DNA of 64,000 nucleotides from JACCVG01 sp963790245. GTDB lineage: Bacteria; Actinomycetota; Thermoleophilia; Solirubrobacterales; Thermoleophilaceae. This document shows positions 27,282 to 34,913 of the stretch, in pieces. Below the pieces are notes generated by a model. The model was given only the letters and a program-made list of their open reading frames with translations. It was not told the origin of the DNA and made no database searches. Location: NCBI GenBank assembly GCA_963790245.1, contig CAWBNP010000002.1, positions 1,054,001 through 1,118,000 of the forward strand. Reading direction: 5' to 3'. Every line of letters begins with the position of its first letter. Positions within the stretch are counted from its first letter, which is position 1. A program made the position numbers and the translations under genes.

Positions 27282-28175
27282 CTAGCCGGAGTCCAAAGCG
27301 GAGCGGAGCGTCACGAGAAACGGCGTCGGCTCGATGGAGAACAGCCCGGCACCGGAGGGGTCGGTGACGATCGTCTCGGTCGAGAGCCCTTCGACCAGCG
27401 GCCTGGCGACCCCGACGTCGACCGGAGTAACCAGCCCGATCCAGAGTGAGGAGAGCCTGGGTGTGAGGAACGGGACCGGCAGGCGCGGGCGACGGCGGAT
27501 GCCGAGCGCATCGGCCATCACGTCGAGCATGTCGCCGTAGGAGAGCACCTCGGGCCCGCCGATCTGGACCTCACGGCCTTCCGATTCGGGGACCGCGGCG
27601 GCGTCAGCCAGATAGGCGATCGTGTCGTCCACGCCGATCGGCTGGGTATCTGTCGCGAGCCAACTCGGGGCGATCATCGCCGGCAGCCGCTCGACGAGGT
27701 AGCGCAGCGTCCGGAACGAGTCGCTCTCGCTTCCGACGATCATCCCGGCCCGGAAGTAGGTCAGCGGCGGCCCTTTCGCCTGGAGGATCTCCGCAGTCCG
27801 ATGCCGCGAGCGGAGGTGCTTAGAGCGCGGCTGGTCGCCGAGGCCACCGAGGTAGACGGCCCGCGCAATCCCTTCCGCCTTGGCCATGGCGGCGAAGTTG
27901 GTCGCCGCATCGCGCTCGATCTGCTCGAAGTCGCCCTCGGTCCCGCGACCCATCGCGTGGATCAGGTAGTAGGCGATGTCGACGCCAGCGCCCGCGCCGG
28001 CGAGTGAGTCCGGGTCGAGCACATCGCCGACATGGACTTCGAAGCCTCGTTCGGCCAGCTGCGAAGCCCGCGCCTCATTCCTGACCAGGCAGCGAACGTC
28101 GTGACCGCGGCGCTGGAGCTCCTCGGCGAGCCGCGCACCCACGAACCCCGTTGCTCCCGTCACAAGCGCGCGCAT
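27282..28175 (-). CDS. NAD(P)H-binding atypical SDR protein
   Basis: A 297-residue protein with an N-terminal Rossmann motif MRALVTGATGFVGARLAEEL and the sequence YLIHAMGRGTEGDFEQIERDAA typical of the NmrA/complex-I NDUFA9-like atypical SDR group. RAVYLGGLGD replaces the classical YxxxK catalytic pair, so it may be a redox sensor or a binding protein, not an enzyme. The ATG at 28175 has TAGGGT 8 nt upstream, suggesting its own leaderless transcript even though the HxlR regulator gene ends 34 bases before it on the same strand. Confidence 0.82.
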   Translation of the reverse strand: MRALVTGATGFVGARLAEELQRRGHDVRCLVRNEARASQLAERGFEVHVGDVLDPDSLAGAGAGVDIAYYLIHAMGRGTEGDFEQIERDAATNFAAMAKAEGIARAVYLGGLGDQPRSKHLRSRHRTAEILQAKGPPLTYFRAGMIVGSESDSFRTLRYLVERLPAMIAPSWLATDTQPIGVDDTIAYLADAAAVPESEGREVQIGGPEVLSYGDMLDVMADALGIRRRPRLPVPFLTPRLSSLWIGLVTPVDVGVARPLVEGLSTETIVTDPSGAGLFSIEPTPFLVTLRSALDSG

Positions 28176-28209
28176 TGATGACCACCCTACGCACCGCTTC
28201 GTCCGGCTG

Positions 28210-28536
28210 TCAGCGTGCTGTAGTCCACCGCTGCAGTTCGGCCAGCAGCGGCGCAAGCCGGCGGCCGCTGGGCGTCAGGTGATATTCGGCGAACGGTGGC
28301 GAGGCGGCGATCACCCGCCGCTCGAGAACGCCCGCTCGCTCGAGTTCGCGGAGCCGATCGGTCAGCGTGTTCGGGGAGATCCCCTCAACCGACTGGCGGA
28401 ACTCGTTGAAGCGGCTTGCTCCGTGCAGCGACGCGTAGAGGATCGAGAGCGACCAGCGGCGCTCGAGCAGGTCCGCCCCGCGGCGAACCCCCTCCGGCAC
28501 CGGCGCGCAGCTGCGACAGCCGCCCCTCATCTTCAT
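28210..28536 (-). CDS. HxlR family winged-helix regulator
   Basis: A 108-residue MarR/HxlR-type regulator: VRRGADLLERRWSLSILYASLHGASRFNEFRQSVEGISPNTLTDRLRELERAGVLERRV contains the winged helix with recognition helix SPNTLTDRLREL, followed by the wing and YHLTPSGRRLAPLL. The N-terminal GGCRSCAP pair of cysteines might sense redox or electrophiles, as in other HxlR proteins. The ATG overlaps the lon stop by 4 bases (ATGA), so it is co-transcribed with lon and may regulate lon or the following NAD(P)H-binding gene. Confidence 0.9.
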   Translation of the reverse strand: MKMRGGCRSCAPVPEGVRRGADLLERRWSLSILYASLHGASRFNEFRQSVEGISPNTLTDRLRELERAGVLERRVIAASPPFAEYHLTPSGRRLAPLLAELQRWTTAR

Positions 28537-30839
28537 GCCGCGACGGTGTTCTCGCGCGCGGGCTCGAGCGCCAGCTCGAGCACCTCGCCGATCGTCATCA
28601 CCGGATGGAACCGCATCTGCTCGCGAACGTGTTCGGGAACGTCATCCAGATCACCGCGATTGCGCTCGGGCAGGATCACGTCGGTCAGGCCGGCCGCATG
28701 CGCCGCGAGGACCTTCTGCTTGAGCCCGCCGATCGGCAGCACCCGGCCCTGCAACGTCACCTCGCCCGTCATGCCGACCGTGTGCCGCACCGGCCGGCCC
28801 GAGAGCAGCGACGCGAGCGCCGTGATCATCGTCACCCCGGCACTCGGGCCATCCTTCGGAATCGCGCCCGCGGGGACGTGGACGTGAAACTCGCGGTTCT
28901 CGAAGGTCTGCTCATCGATTTCCAGCTCGCTCGCGTGCGCGCGCACGTAGGAGAGCGCAATCCGCGCCGACTCCTTCATCACGTCACCGAGCTGACCGGT
29001 CAGGACGAAGTCCCGGCTGCCGGGCATCGAAGTCGTCTCGACGAACAGCACGTCGCCGCCGGTCCCGGTGACCGCCAAGCCGGTCGCAACACCCGCGACC
29101 GCGGTTCGCTCGGCCGCCTCCTGGAAGAACTTCTGCCTTCCTAGCGCTTCACGCACCGCCTCGCCGTCGATCGTGACCGGGGCCTTCGCCTCCTCCGAGG
29201 CTATGCGGGTCGCCGTCTTGCGGATCACCGTCCCGAGTTCGCGCTCGAGCTGGCGCACGCCCGCCTCGCGGGTGTACTCGGTGATCACGCTCCGGATGAC
29301 TTCATCGGCGATCTCGACCTCGTCGGCACGCAATCCGTTGCGCTCGATCTGGCGTGGGGCCAGGTAGCCCCGCGCGATCGCGAGCTTCTCATCGGTCGTG
29401 TAGCCGTCGAAGCGGATCACCTCCATCCGATCCAGCAGCGGCGCCGGAATCGTGTCGGTGAGGTTCCCGGTCGCGATGAACATGACCTCCGAGAGGTCGA
29501 GCTCGACGTCGAGGTAGTGGTCGCGGAACGAGTGGTTTTGCGCCGGATCGAGCACCTCTAGCAATGCTGCAGACGGATCGCCGCGCCAGTCGGCTCCGAC
29601 CTTGTCGACCTCATCGAGCATGATCACCGGGTTGATCGTCCCGGCGTCGCGGAGCGCCCGGACCAAGCGGCCCGGGAGGGCGCCGATGTAGGTCCGCCGA
29701 TGGCCGCGGATCTCGGCCTCGTCGCGGATGCCGCCGAGCGAGACGCGAACGAACTCGCGCCCGGTGGCGCGCGCGATCGACTCGCCGATCGAGGTCTTGC
29801 CGGTGCCGGGTGGTCCGACGAGCGTCAGGATCGTCCCGCCGCCGCGCCGGCGGCTGTCGGCGCCGTCGTCCTCGATCCCGCGATCCTTGCGGAGCTTGCG
29901 AACCGCCAGGTGCTCGGTGATCCGATCCTTGACGTCCTCGAGCCCGGCGTGGTCGGCGTCGAGCACCTTGCGCGCGGCAACCGGATCTAGGCGCTCGTCC
30001 GAGCGCTTGGCCCACGGCACCGCGATCAGCCAGTCGAGGTAGCTGCGGATGACCGAGCTCTCGGCCGACTGCTCGCCGACCCGCTCGAGCCGTCCGAGCT
30101 CCTTGTCGGCCTGGGCCCGGACCTCGTCGGGCATTCCGGCCTCCTCGATCTTCTGGCGGTACTCCTCGATGACGGACGCGTCGTCCTCCCCCAGCTCCTT
30201 CTGGATCGATTCCATCTGCTTGCGCAGGAAGTACTCGCGCTGCTGCTGGTCAGCGCCGTCCTGGACGTCCTCGCGGATGCGGCGCCGGACCTGCAACTCA
30301 GCGAGCCGCTCGCGCTGAAAACGCAGCGCGAGCTCGAGCCGCTCGGTTACGTCGACGGTTTCGAGCAGCTCGACCTTCTGCGCGAAGTTGAGGTCCGGCG
30401 AGTAGCCGGAGGTGTCCGCCAACGTCCCCGGCTCGGTGATCGACCGCACGAACGCGGCAACCCGGCCGTCGTCGCCGCGGTGTTCGAGGATCTCGTCTAC
30501 GACGGCGCGGTAATCGCGCTCGAGCTCGCGGGTGCGCCCGTCGAGGGGAGTCTCGTCGGGGCGCTCGTCGACCTCCACGCGCAGTTCACCCTGAGGCCCG
30601 GTATGTGCCGCACCGGCGACGCCACGATGTACACCGGAGAGGGCGACCGCGTTCGCGCCGCCCGGCAGACGGACGCGGTCGGAGACCTCTGCGATGGTGC
30701 CCACAGAGGCGAATTCGCTGTCGTGGCGAGGAACGAGCAGAACGCGCTCCTCATCCCCTACCTCGACGGCGAGAGTCACGTCCATGTTCGGGAAAACGAC
30801 TGTGTCGTCGAGTGGGATCAGGCGAAGCGTGGTCGTCAT
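28533..30839 (-). CDS. lon: ATP-dependent Lon protease
   Basis: Cytoplasmic AAA+ serine protease that degrades misfolded and regulatory proteins. It has 768 residues. The N-terminal LON substrate domain starts LRLIPLDDTVVFPNMDVTL; the AAA+ module has Walker A LVGPPGTGKTSIGE, Walker B NPVIMLDEVDKVG and RLDRMEVIRFDGYT-type sensor region; the protease domain has the catalytic serine in IPKDGPSAGVTM (about residue 663) and the lysine in GGLKQKVLAAHAAG (about 706). The ATG at 30839 has GGAG upstream. Longer upstream frames are rejected because they run through the promoter and palindrome at 30853-30879. Confidence 0.97.
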   Translation of the reverse strand: MTTTLRLIPLDDTVVFPNMDVTLAVEVGDEERVLLVPRHDSEFASVGTIAEVSDRVRLPGGANAVALSGVHRGVAGAAHTGPQGELRVEVDERPDETPLDGRTRELERDYRAVVDEILEHRGDDGRVAAFVRSITEPGTLADTSGYSPDLNFAQKVELLETVDVTERLELALRFQRERLAELQVRRRIREDVQDGADQQQREYFLRKQMESIQKELGEDDASVIEEYRQKIEEAGMPDEVRAQADKELGRLERVGEQSAESSVIRSYLDWLIAVPWAKRSDERLDPVAARKVLDADHAGLEDVKDRITEHLAVRKLRKDRGIEDDGADSRRRGGGTILTLVGPPGTGKTSIGESIARATGREFVRVSLGGIRDEAEIRGHRRTYIGALPGRLVRALRDAGTINPVIMLDEVDKVGADWRGDPSAALLEVLDPAQNHSFRDHYLDVELDLSEVMFIATGNLTDTIPAPLLDRMEVIRFDGYTTDEKLAIARGYLAPRQIERNGLRADEVEIADEVIRSVITEYTREAGVRQLERELGTVIRKTATRIASEEAKAPVTIDGEAVREALGRQKFFQEAAERTAVAGVATGLAVTGTGGDVLFVETTSMPGSRDFVLTGQLGDVMKESARIALSYVRAHASELEIDEQTFENREFHVHVPAGAIPKDGPSAGVTMITALASLLSGRPVRHTVGMTGEVTLQGRVLPIGGLKQKVLAAHAAGLTDVILPERNRGDLDDVPEHVREQMRFHPVMTIGEVLELALEPARENTVAA

Positions 30840-30852
30840 GGTTCGATCTCCA

Positions 30853-30879
30853 TAGCTGCTTACAAGGAATAAGCAACTA
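30853..30879 (-). promoter_or_regulatory. Palindromic operator candidate at the lon promoter
   Basis: On the minus strand TAGTTGCTTA and TAAGCAGCTA form a 10-bp inverted repeat with one mismatch and a 7-base spacer. It sits 14 bases before the lon ATG and overlaps a TATAGT -10-like hexamer. Arm length and the N7 spacer resemble the HspR-associated HAIR element (CTTGAGT-N7-ACTCAAG) in layout but not in sequence. It is much more AT-rich than its surroundings. The bound regulator is unknown; the lon-linked HxlR protein is one candidate. Confidence 0.55.
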
Positions 30880-31056
30880 TAACAACGGGACCGTCCGGGC
30901 CCTCGGAGTGTGACGAGGCTCACAGAACGTACGTTCGTAATGGCTACGGTTGTTCGACCCGACTGGACGCCGTTCTGCGGTGCTCGTTCGCGTGCCTGGC
31001 TTGAAACCGGCGCGCCGCACCCCCTCTGAGGCGTTCGAAAGCGAGGCCTTCGTCCC

Positions 31057-31722
31057 GTGCGCAACCATGCGCCGGCCCGCGCGCTTACCGCGACCGCCGG
31101 CTTGACCATGTCACTGATCTTCCTGAGTCCTCCGGCTCCTCTCGCCACGCCCGCTGAGCGCGGATCGCCCCACCGCGAATCCGCCGAGACGGTTCGCTGG
31201 CTGCCGAGGCCCGGCGACCAGAACGCCTTGCGCGGCCAGTCGACCGCTTCGAAGCTCGACGACGAGGTCGCGCGGCTGCGGCGGGCCGAGCGGCGCAGGG
31301 AGCGACGCGCGGCTGCTCACCCAGTCGACGCGGACTACGGCTACGGCGAGAGCCAGGCCGCCTTCGGCGTCGCCCGTCCCGGGCACATGCATGCCGGCCA
31401 GGACATCTTCGGCGCCGATGGCGCGCCGCTCGTGGCCGTGCGCAAGAGCGTCGTCATCGAGACCGGCAGCGACGGCGGTCGCGGTAACTACGTCGCCCTC
31501 CACAGTCCGGAGGCCGACGAGACCTACGTCTACCTCCACCTGCAGGAGCCGAGCCCGGCCCGACCGGGCGAGACGGTCGCCGCCGGAGACCGCATCGGCT
31601 CGATGGGCTGCACCGGCAGCTGCTCAGGCACCCACCTGCACTTCGAGGTCCGCGACGGCAAGTCCCTCAGCGGCGACGCGCACGACCCGCTGCCCCAGCT
31701 CGAGGAGTGGGACCGGAACTAG
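31057..31722 (+). CDS. Secreted M23-family metallopeptidase
   Basis: A 221-residue exported protein. A signal peptide (LTATAGLTMSLIFLSPPAPLA) is followed by a short coiled coil (SKLDDEVARLRRAERRRERR) and a LytM/M23 domain with zinc ligands in HMHAGQDIFG and in THLHFEVRDG. These are the HxxxD and HxH signatures of an active peptidoglycan endopeptidase of the lysostaphin type. The start is GTG at 31057. Its stop overlaps the convergent HAD phosphatase gene by 4 bases. No riboswitch was seen upstream. Confidence 0.86.
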   Translation: MRNHAPARALTATAGLTMSLIFLSPPAPLATPAERGSPHRESAETVRWLPRPGDQNALRGQSTASKLDDEVARLRRAERRRERRAAAHPVDADYGYGESQAAFGVARPGHMHAGQDIFGADGAPLVAVRKSVVIETGSDGGRGNYVALHSPEADETYVYLHLQEPSPARPGETVAAGDRIGSMGCTGSCSGTHLHFEVRDGKSLSGDAHDPLPQLEEWDRN

Positions 31723-32429
31723 CGGGTGAAGTACATCGGGTTCGGTATCAGGATGCGGCGATTGGAGAATCCGCCGCGGAGGTCCGAGAGCTGGTCGCCG
31801 ACGTTCAGGAGGATCTCGAAGCCGCGCTTCTCGATCCCCTGGCGTGCTGCGGACTTGTAGGGGATCAGTGACTTGCTGGTCTCGGGCAGGGCGCTCGGGA
31901 AGGTTGTCAGCTCATAGTCGGCGCGGTAGCCGCGCGCGAACAGGTTCTCGATCGAGGCGGCCCGCGCGCTGTCGGGTCTGCCGGTGATAAAGAAGATGTG
32001 GACGCCGAGCTTTCTCGCTTTCTGGAACAGCTCGTAGACAGGCTCGATCCGCGGCAGGCCCTTTCCCGTGCCCGTGGTCGTCTCAGCGCCGGCCGCGACC
32101 ACGCAGGCGGTCAGTTCAGTACCGCCGAACTCACCCAACCGCCGCTGGCACTCATATGTCGAGAGGGCGGTGTCGTCGATATCGAAGACGATCGCGGGCT
32201 TCTTCCCCTTGCGCAGCTTGTCGAGCTGAGCGTTCAGTGCGCGCTTGGCGATCCGGCCGAGTCGCCCGGTGTCGCGTCTGAAATTCCCGAACTGGTAGTA
32301 GTCGTCGGCCTCTTCGAAGGTCGCCGTTCGGGGATCAGGGACGTTCGGCGCCTGCTCGATCGAATGCGCGATACCGGCGAGCGCAAGCACCGCGACGGCG
32401 GTCAGCAGGAGCGTGGCGAGTCGGCGCAC
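31719..32429 (-). CDS. Secreted HAD superfamily (class III/IIIB) acid phosphatase
   Basis: A 236-residue exported protein. The signal peptide is LATLLLTAVAVLALAGIAHS. HAD motif I is AIVFDIDDTALSTYE (nucleophile and acid/base aspartates), motif II GVHIFFITGRPDSARA, motif III lysine in SKSLIPYKSAARQGIEKRG, and motif IV LNVGDQLSDLRGG. This set is typical of plant-vegetative-storage-protein/class IIIB acid phosphatases that dephosphorylate nucleotides or organic phosphates outside the cytoplasm. The GTG start has GGGGA close upstream. Confidence 0.87.
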   Translation of the reverse strand: MRRLATLLLTAVAVLALAGIAHSIEQAPNVPDPRTATFEEADDYYQFGNFRRDTGRLGRIAKRALNAQLDKLRKGKKPAIVFDIDDTALSTYECQRRLGEFGGTELTACVVAAGAETTTGTGKGLPRIEPVYELFQKARKLGVHIFFITGRPDSARAASIENLFARGYRADYELTTFPSALPETSKSLIPYKSAARQGIEKRGFEILLNVGDQLSDLRGGFSNRRILIPNPMYFTR

Positions 32430-32481
32430 TCCCCAATGCTCGCATGTTGTGCCCTAACTCTGCGTCAACGGACGCCCAGAA

Positions 32482-32571
32482 CGGAGAGGGAGGGATTCGA
32501 ACCCTCGAGGCAGGTTAACCCCGCCCACGCGATTTCCAGTCGCGCTCCTTAAGCCACTCGGACACCTCTCC
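32482..32571 (-). tRNA. tRNA-Ser (anticodon GGA)
   Basis: A 90-nt class II tRNA on the minus strand: acceptor GGAGAGG pairs with CCTCTCC, D-arm TCCGAGTGGCTTAAGGA, anticodon arm CGCGA-CTGGAAA-TCGCG with anticodon GGA, a long variable arm (TGGGCGGGGTTAACCTGCC), T-arm GAGGGTTCGAATCCCTC and discriminator G. CCA is not encoded. No integrated element was seen at its 3' end. Confidence 0.95.
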
Positions 32572-32613
32572 GGGTATGTCGGCCTAGCGTAGCCGCGCGG
32601 GTGCGAGGGCCGC

Positions 32614-33195
32614 CTACAGGCCGAGATTGCGGACGCCGTCCTCGTTCCAGCCGAGATGGTGAGCAAGCTCGTGCCGGAGGGTCTGGACGACCTGCGCCCG
32701 GAGCAGGTCCGGATCCCAGCCGAAGTCCCGCTCGAGGGTGTCGCGATAGATCACGATCCGGTCCTCGTACCGGTCGCGCGCGACGGTGTCGCCGTAGTAG
32801 CGCCCATAGGCGTGGACCTCCGCGCCGTCGTCGGAGACCACGACCGGCACCTTCTCGAGCAGCGTCCTGAACTCCTCGGGCAGCTCGTCGATCGCCTCGG
32901 CGATGATCTGCTCGAAGTCCGAATGCGAGGCTGGGGTCGCCGTCCCGCGCGAGGCAGCGAGGGCTTCGGTGCGCTGGACGATCCGCTCGAACTGCGCCTG
33001 GCCGGCCGCGCTGTCACCCATTGCGACAACGGTTCCCCACGCGGTCACCAGCACGATTGCCAGGGCGACGGCCGCGATAACGATCAGGTCGCCAGCGCCG
33101 GAGAGCTCGGGCGGATTGAGCAGCAGCACGGCGAGGCCGGTCGCAGACGCGGCGACTGCGGCGGCGCGCAGGACTGATCTCGGGCCGCTGCTCAT
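32614..33195 (-). CDS. Membrane-anchored minimal zinc metallopeptidase (DUF1025/MMP-like)
   Basis: A 193-residue protein. Two N-terminal hydrophobic segments (about residues 8-30 and 36-58) are followed by a soluble metallopeptidase-like domain: DFEQIIAEAIDELPEEFRTLLEKVPVVV, YGRYYGDTV, RIVIYRDTLERD and LRHELAHHLGWNEDGVRNLGL at the C-terminus, where HELAHHLGWNE is a metzincin-type HExxHxxGxxE zinc site. Most family members lack the membrane helices, so the anchor is an addition. The substrate is unknown. TACCCT is 9 nt before the ATG. Confidence 0.85.
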   Translation of the reverse strand: MSSGPRSVLRAAAVAASATGLAVLLLNPPELSGAGDLIVIAAVALAIVLVTAWGTVVAMGDSAAGQAQFERIVQRTEALAASRGTATPASHSDFEQIIAEAIDELPEEFRTLLEKVPVVVSDDGAEVHAYGRYYGDTVARDRYEDRIVIYRDTLERDFGWDPDLLRAQVVQTLRHELAHHLGWNEDGVRNLGL

Positions 33196-33263
33196 ACACC
33201 GGCAAGGGTACGTGCCGCCTTCGTCCGGACGCAGCGGACCGCCACTCGCCTATGCTGCGCGCC

Positions 33264-33503
33264 GTGACCGAGCGAACGCTGCCCATCTTCCTGCTGGTCG
33301 CCGCGGCGATCGTCGCCGGCTGTATCTGGCTGGGTGTCTGGTGGCTGTCGATCCCGATCGTCGCCGTCCTGTTGCCGGGGCCCTTTGTCACTCCGGCGAT
33401 CGTCCGGAAGCTCATGCTCAAGCGGCGCGGAGCATCGTTCCAGCGCACGCAGGGCCACCGTGACGCCGGCCTCACCGACGACCAGACGCGCACGCTCACC
33501 TGA
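33264..33503 (+). CDS. Small two-helix membrane protein of unknown function
   Basis: A 79-residue protein. Residues about 5-45 form one long or two short hydrophobic helices (LPIFLLVAAAIVAGCIWLGVWWLSIPIVAVLLPGPF region), followed by a basic cytoplasmic tail (IVRKLMLKRRGASFQRTQGHRD). GTG at 33264 was chosen because TATGCT lies exactly 7 nt upstream; the ATG at 33252 falls inside that -10 hexamer. The 7-nt spacer GCGCGCC is identical to the one before alkB. No family recognised. Confidence 0.6.
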   Translation: MTERTLPIFLLVAAAIVAGCIWLGVWWLSIPIVAVLLPGPFVTPAIVRKLMLKRRGASFQRTQGHRDAGLTDDQTRTLT

Positions 33504-33525
33504 TTCTCGAAGCTAGGATCGGGCG

Positions 33526-34185
33526 ATCCGCAGCAAGTTCCTCGAGACGACGCCCGAGCTGTATGAATACGTGATCGAAGCCGGCGCGCGCCAGGACGAC
33601 GTCCTCGCGCGCGTGGAGAGGGAGACCGAGGCCCTGGGCGAAATCGCGGTCATGCAGATCGCCCCCGACCAGGGCGCGCTGATCACGCTCCTGGCCCAGA
33701 TCCAGGGCGCTCGCCGAGCGCTCGAGATCGGCACCTTCACGGGCTACAGCGCGATCTGCCTGGCGCGCGGCCTGGCAGCCGACGGGCGGCTCGTCTGCTG
33801 CGAGCTGAACGAGTCCTACGTAGCGATCGCAACCGAGAACCTCGCCGCGGCGGGCGTCGGCGAGCTGGTCGACATCCGGCTCGGCCCGGCGCTCGACACG
33901 CTCGCGGCGATGGACCCTGCCGAGCGGTTCGACCTCGCCTTCATCGACGCGGACAAGACTTCGTACCCGGACTACTACGAGCGCGTTCTCGAGCGGCTCG
34001 AGCCCGGCGGGCTGCTGCTGCTCGACAACGTCCTGCTCGGCGGGCGAGTGCTCGATCCGCCTGAAGGCGACAGCGCGGCGGAGGCAATGGCCGCCCTGAA
34101 CCGGACGATCGAGGCCGACGGGCGGGTCGACCTCGTGATGATCCCAATCGCCGACGGACTCACGATCGTCCGGAAGCGGCGCTGA
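33526..34185 (+). CDS. SAM-dependent O-methyltransferase (class I, COMT-like)
   Basis: Methylates catechol-like hydroxyls with S-adenosylmethionine. Motifs are ALEIGTFTGYSAICLARGL (SAM site), LVCCELNESYVAIATENL (acidic residue for the ribose), FDLAFIDADKTSYPDYYE (metal and catalytic region) and GGLLLLDNVLLGG. Homologous sequence (SKFLETTPELYEYVIEAG) extends upstream of the first usual start, GTG 33571. The frame opens after a stop at 33514 and contains no ATG, GTG or TTG before 33571, but has ATC at 33526 with TAGGAT 6 nt upstream. A full-length protein of about 219 residues would therefore need an ATC start, or the base is misread. Confidence 0.85.
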   Translation: MRSKFLETTPELYEYVIEAGARQDDVLARVERETEALGEIAVMQIAPDQGALITLLAQIQGARRALEIGTFTGYSAICLARGLAADGRLVCCELNESYVAIATENLAAAGVGELVDIRLGPALDTLAAMDPAERFDLAFIDADKTSYPDYYERVLERLEPGGLLLLDNVLLGGRVLDPPEGDSAAEAMAALNRTIEADGRVDLVMIPIADGLTIVRKRR

Positions 34186-34244
34186 CCAGTCGCGCCGAAC
34201 CTGAGCACCCAACAGCCCGCAAACCCATTCTGGGACCGGTGTCT

Positions 34245-34286
34245 TTAGGTTAGCTTTACAGACGCCGCTGAATCTGCCACTATCTC
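34245..34286 (+). promoter_or_regulatory. Promoter candidate for the secreted RTX gene, with an IdeR-like half-site
   Basis: TTTACA (34255-34260) and CACTAT (34278-34283) are separated by 17 bases and could be -35 and -10 boxes. TTAGGTTAG at 34245-34253 overlaps the upstream edge and matches one half of the DtxR/IdeR iron box exactly; the other half matches only about four of nine positions. This leader is markedly AT-richer than its surroundings. Confidence 0.4.
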
Positions 34287-34382
34287 GGCGTCGCCTGCAC
34301 CCGGAGATTGCGCTCGACTGTGCGCAAGGGCCGGATCCGGGACACGCAGGGTAAAACACACCGAGTGAAGGGAGCAGTTCAC

Positions 34383-34811
34383 ATGACTAAGACCCGCGGA
34401 TTCTCCGCTGTCATGGTTGTCGCGGCTTCGGCCGTTGCGTTTGCTTTTCCGACCATCGCGGCTGCCGACAAGTGTGGCGGCCAGCAGGTTGACGAGCGTT
34501 TCCACAACGTTCAGACGATCGGCGACGATCGCATCATCGGTTCGAACAACAACGACACGATCGTTGCTGGTAACGGCGATGACCTGATTGACGGCCGTGG
34601 TGGCCGTGACCGCCTCTGCGGCGGCCGTGGCGAAGACACCCTCAAGGGTGGCGGCGACCGTGACAAGCTGTACGGCAACCGTGGTGACGACAAGCTCGAG
34701 GGCGGCGAAGGCCGCGACATCCTCGTTGGCGGCTCCGGTGAAGACAGCTGCTCCGGCGGCGAGGGCTTCGACATCGTCTCGGGCTGCGAGTCCGGTCGTG
34801 GAAGCCGTTAG
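34383..34811 (+). CDS. Secreted RTX-type calcium-binding repeat protein
   Basis: A 142-residue protein from ATG 34383 with GAAGGGAG upstream. A signal peptide (FSAVMVVAASAVAFAFPTIAAA) is followed by about eight RTX nonapeptides (IGSNNNDTIVAGNGDDLIDG, GGRGEDTLKGG, GNRGDDKLEGG). Four cysteines occur in the same places as in the protein at 9533-10072 (after the signal peptide, early repeat, SCSGGEG and the final GCESG). Codon use is richer in T-ending codons (GTT, GCT, GGT, CGT) than in neighbouring genes, which may indicate high expression or recent arrival. A strong terminator follows. Confidence 0.86.
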   Translation: MTKTRGFSAVMVVAASAVAFAFPTIAAADKCGGQQVDERFHNVQTIGDDRIIGSNNNDTIVAGNGDDLIDGRGGRDRLCGGRGEDTLKGGGDRDKLYGNRGDDKLEGGEGRDILVGGSGEDSCSGGEGFDIVSGCESGRGSR

Positions 34812-34840
34812 TCAGTAGTTCAGCTAGTCGTTCAGTTCTG

Positions 34841-34873
34841 AAAAAGACCGGTCCTTCGGGGCCGGTCTTTTTC
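34841..34873 (+). terminator. Rho-independent terminator after the RTX gene
   Basis: AAAAAGACCGG and CCGGTCTTTTT flank a TCCTTCGGGG-type loop, giving an 11-bp stem with a UUCG-containing loop and a T-run on the plus strand. The A-run on the 5' side makes it potentially active in both directions. It lies 30 bases after the RTX stop and isolates that gene from the AGPS-like gene. Confidence 0.9.
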
Positions 34874-34913
34874 GTGCGCGGAAAGCCCGACCCGGCCCGT
34901 TAGGGTCAAGCCG

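Noticed and set aside
30924..30937. GAACGTACGTTC palindrome resembling a LexA (CGAAC-N4-GTTCG) SOS box between lon and the M23 gene
   Set aside because: An eight-base constrained palindrome is expected about once in a window of this size, one flanking base does not match, and neither neighbour is a typical SOS gene.
33252..33263. ATG at 33252 as start of the small membrane protein
   Set aside because: It lies inside the TATGCT hexamer that sits exactly 7 nt before GTG 33264.
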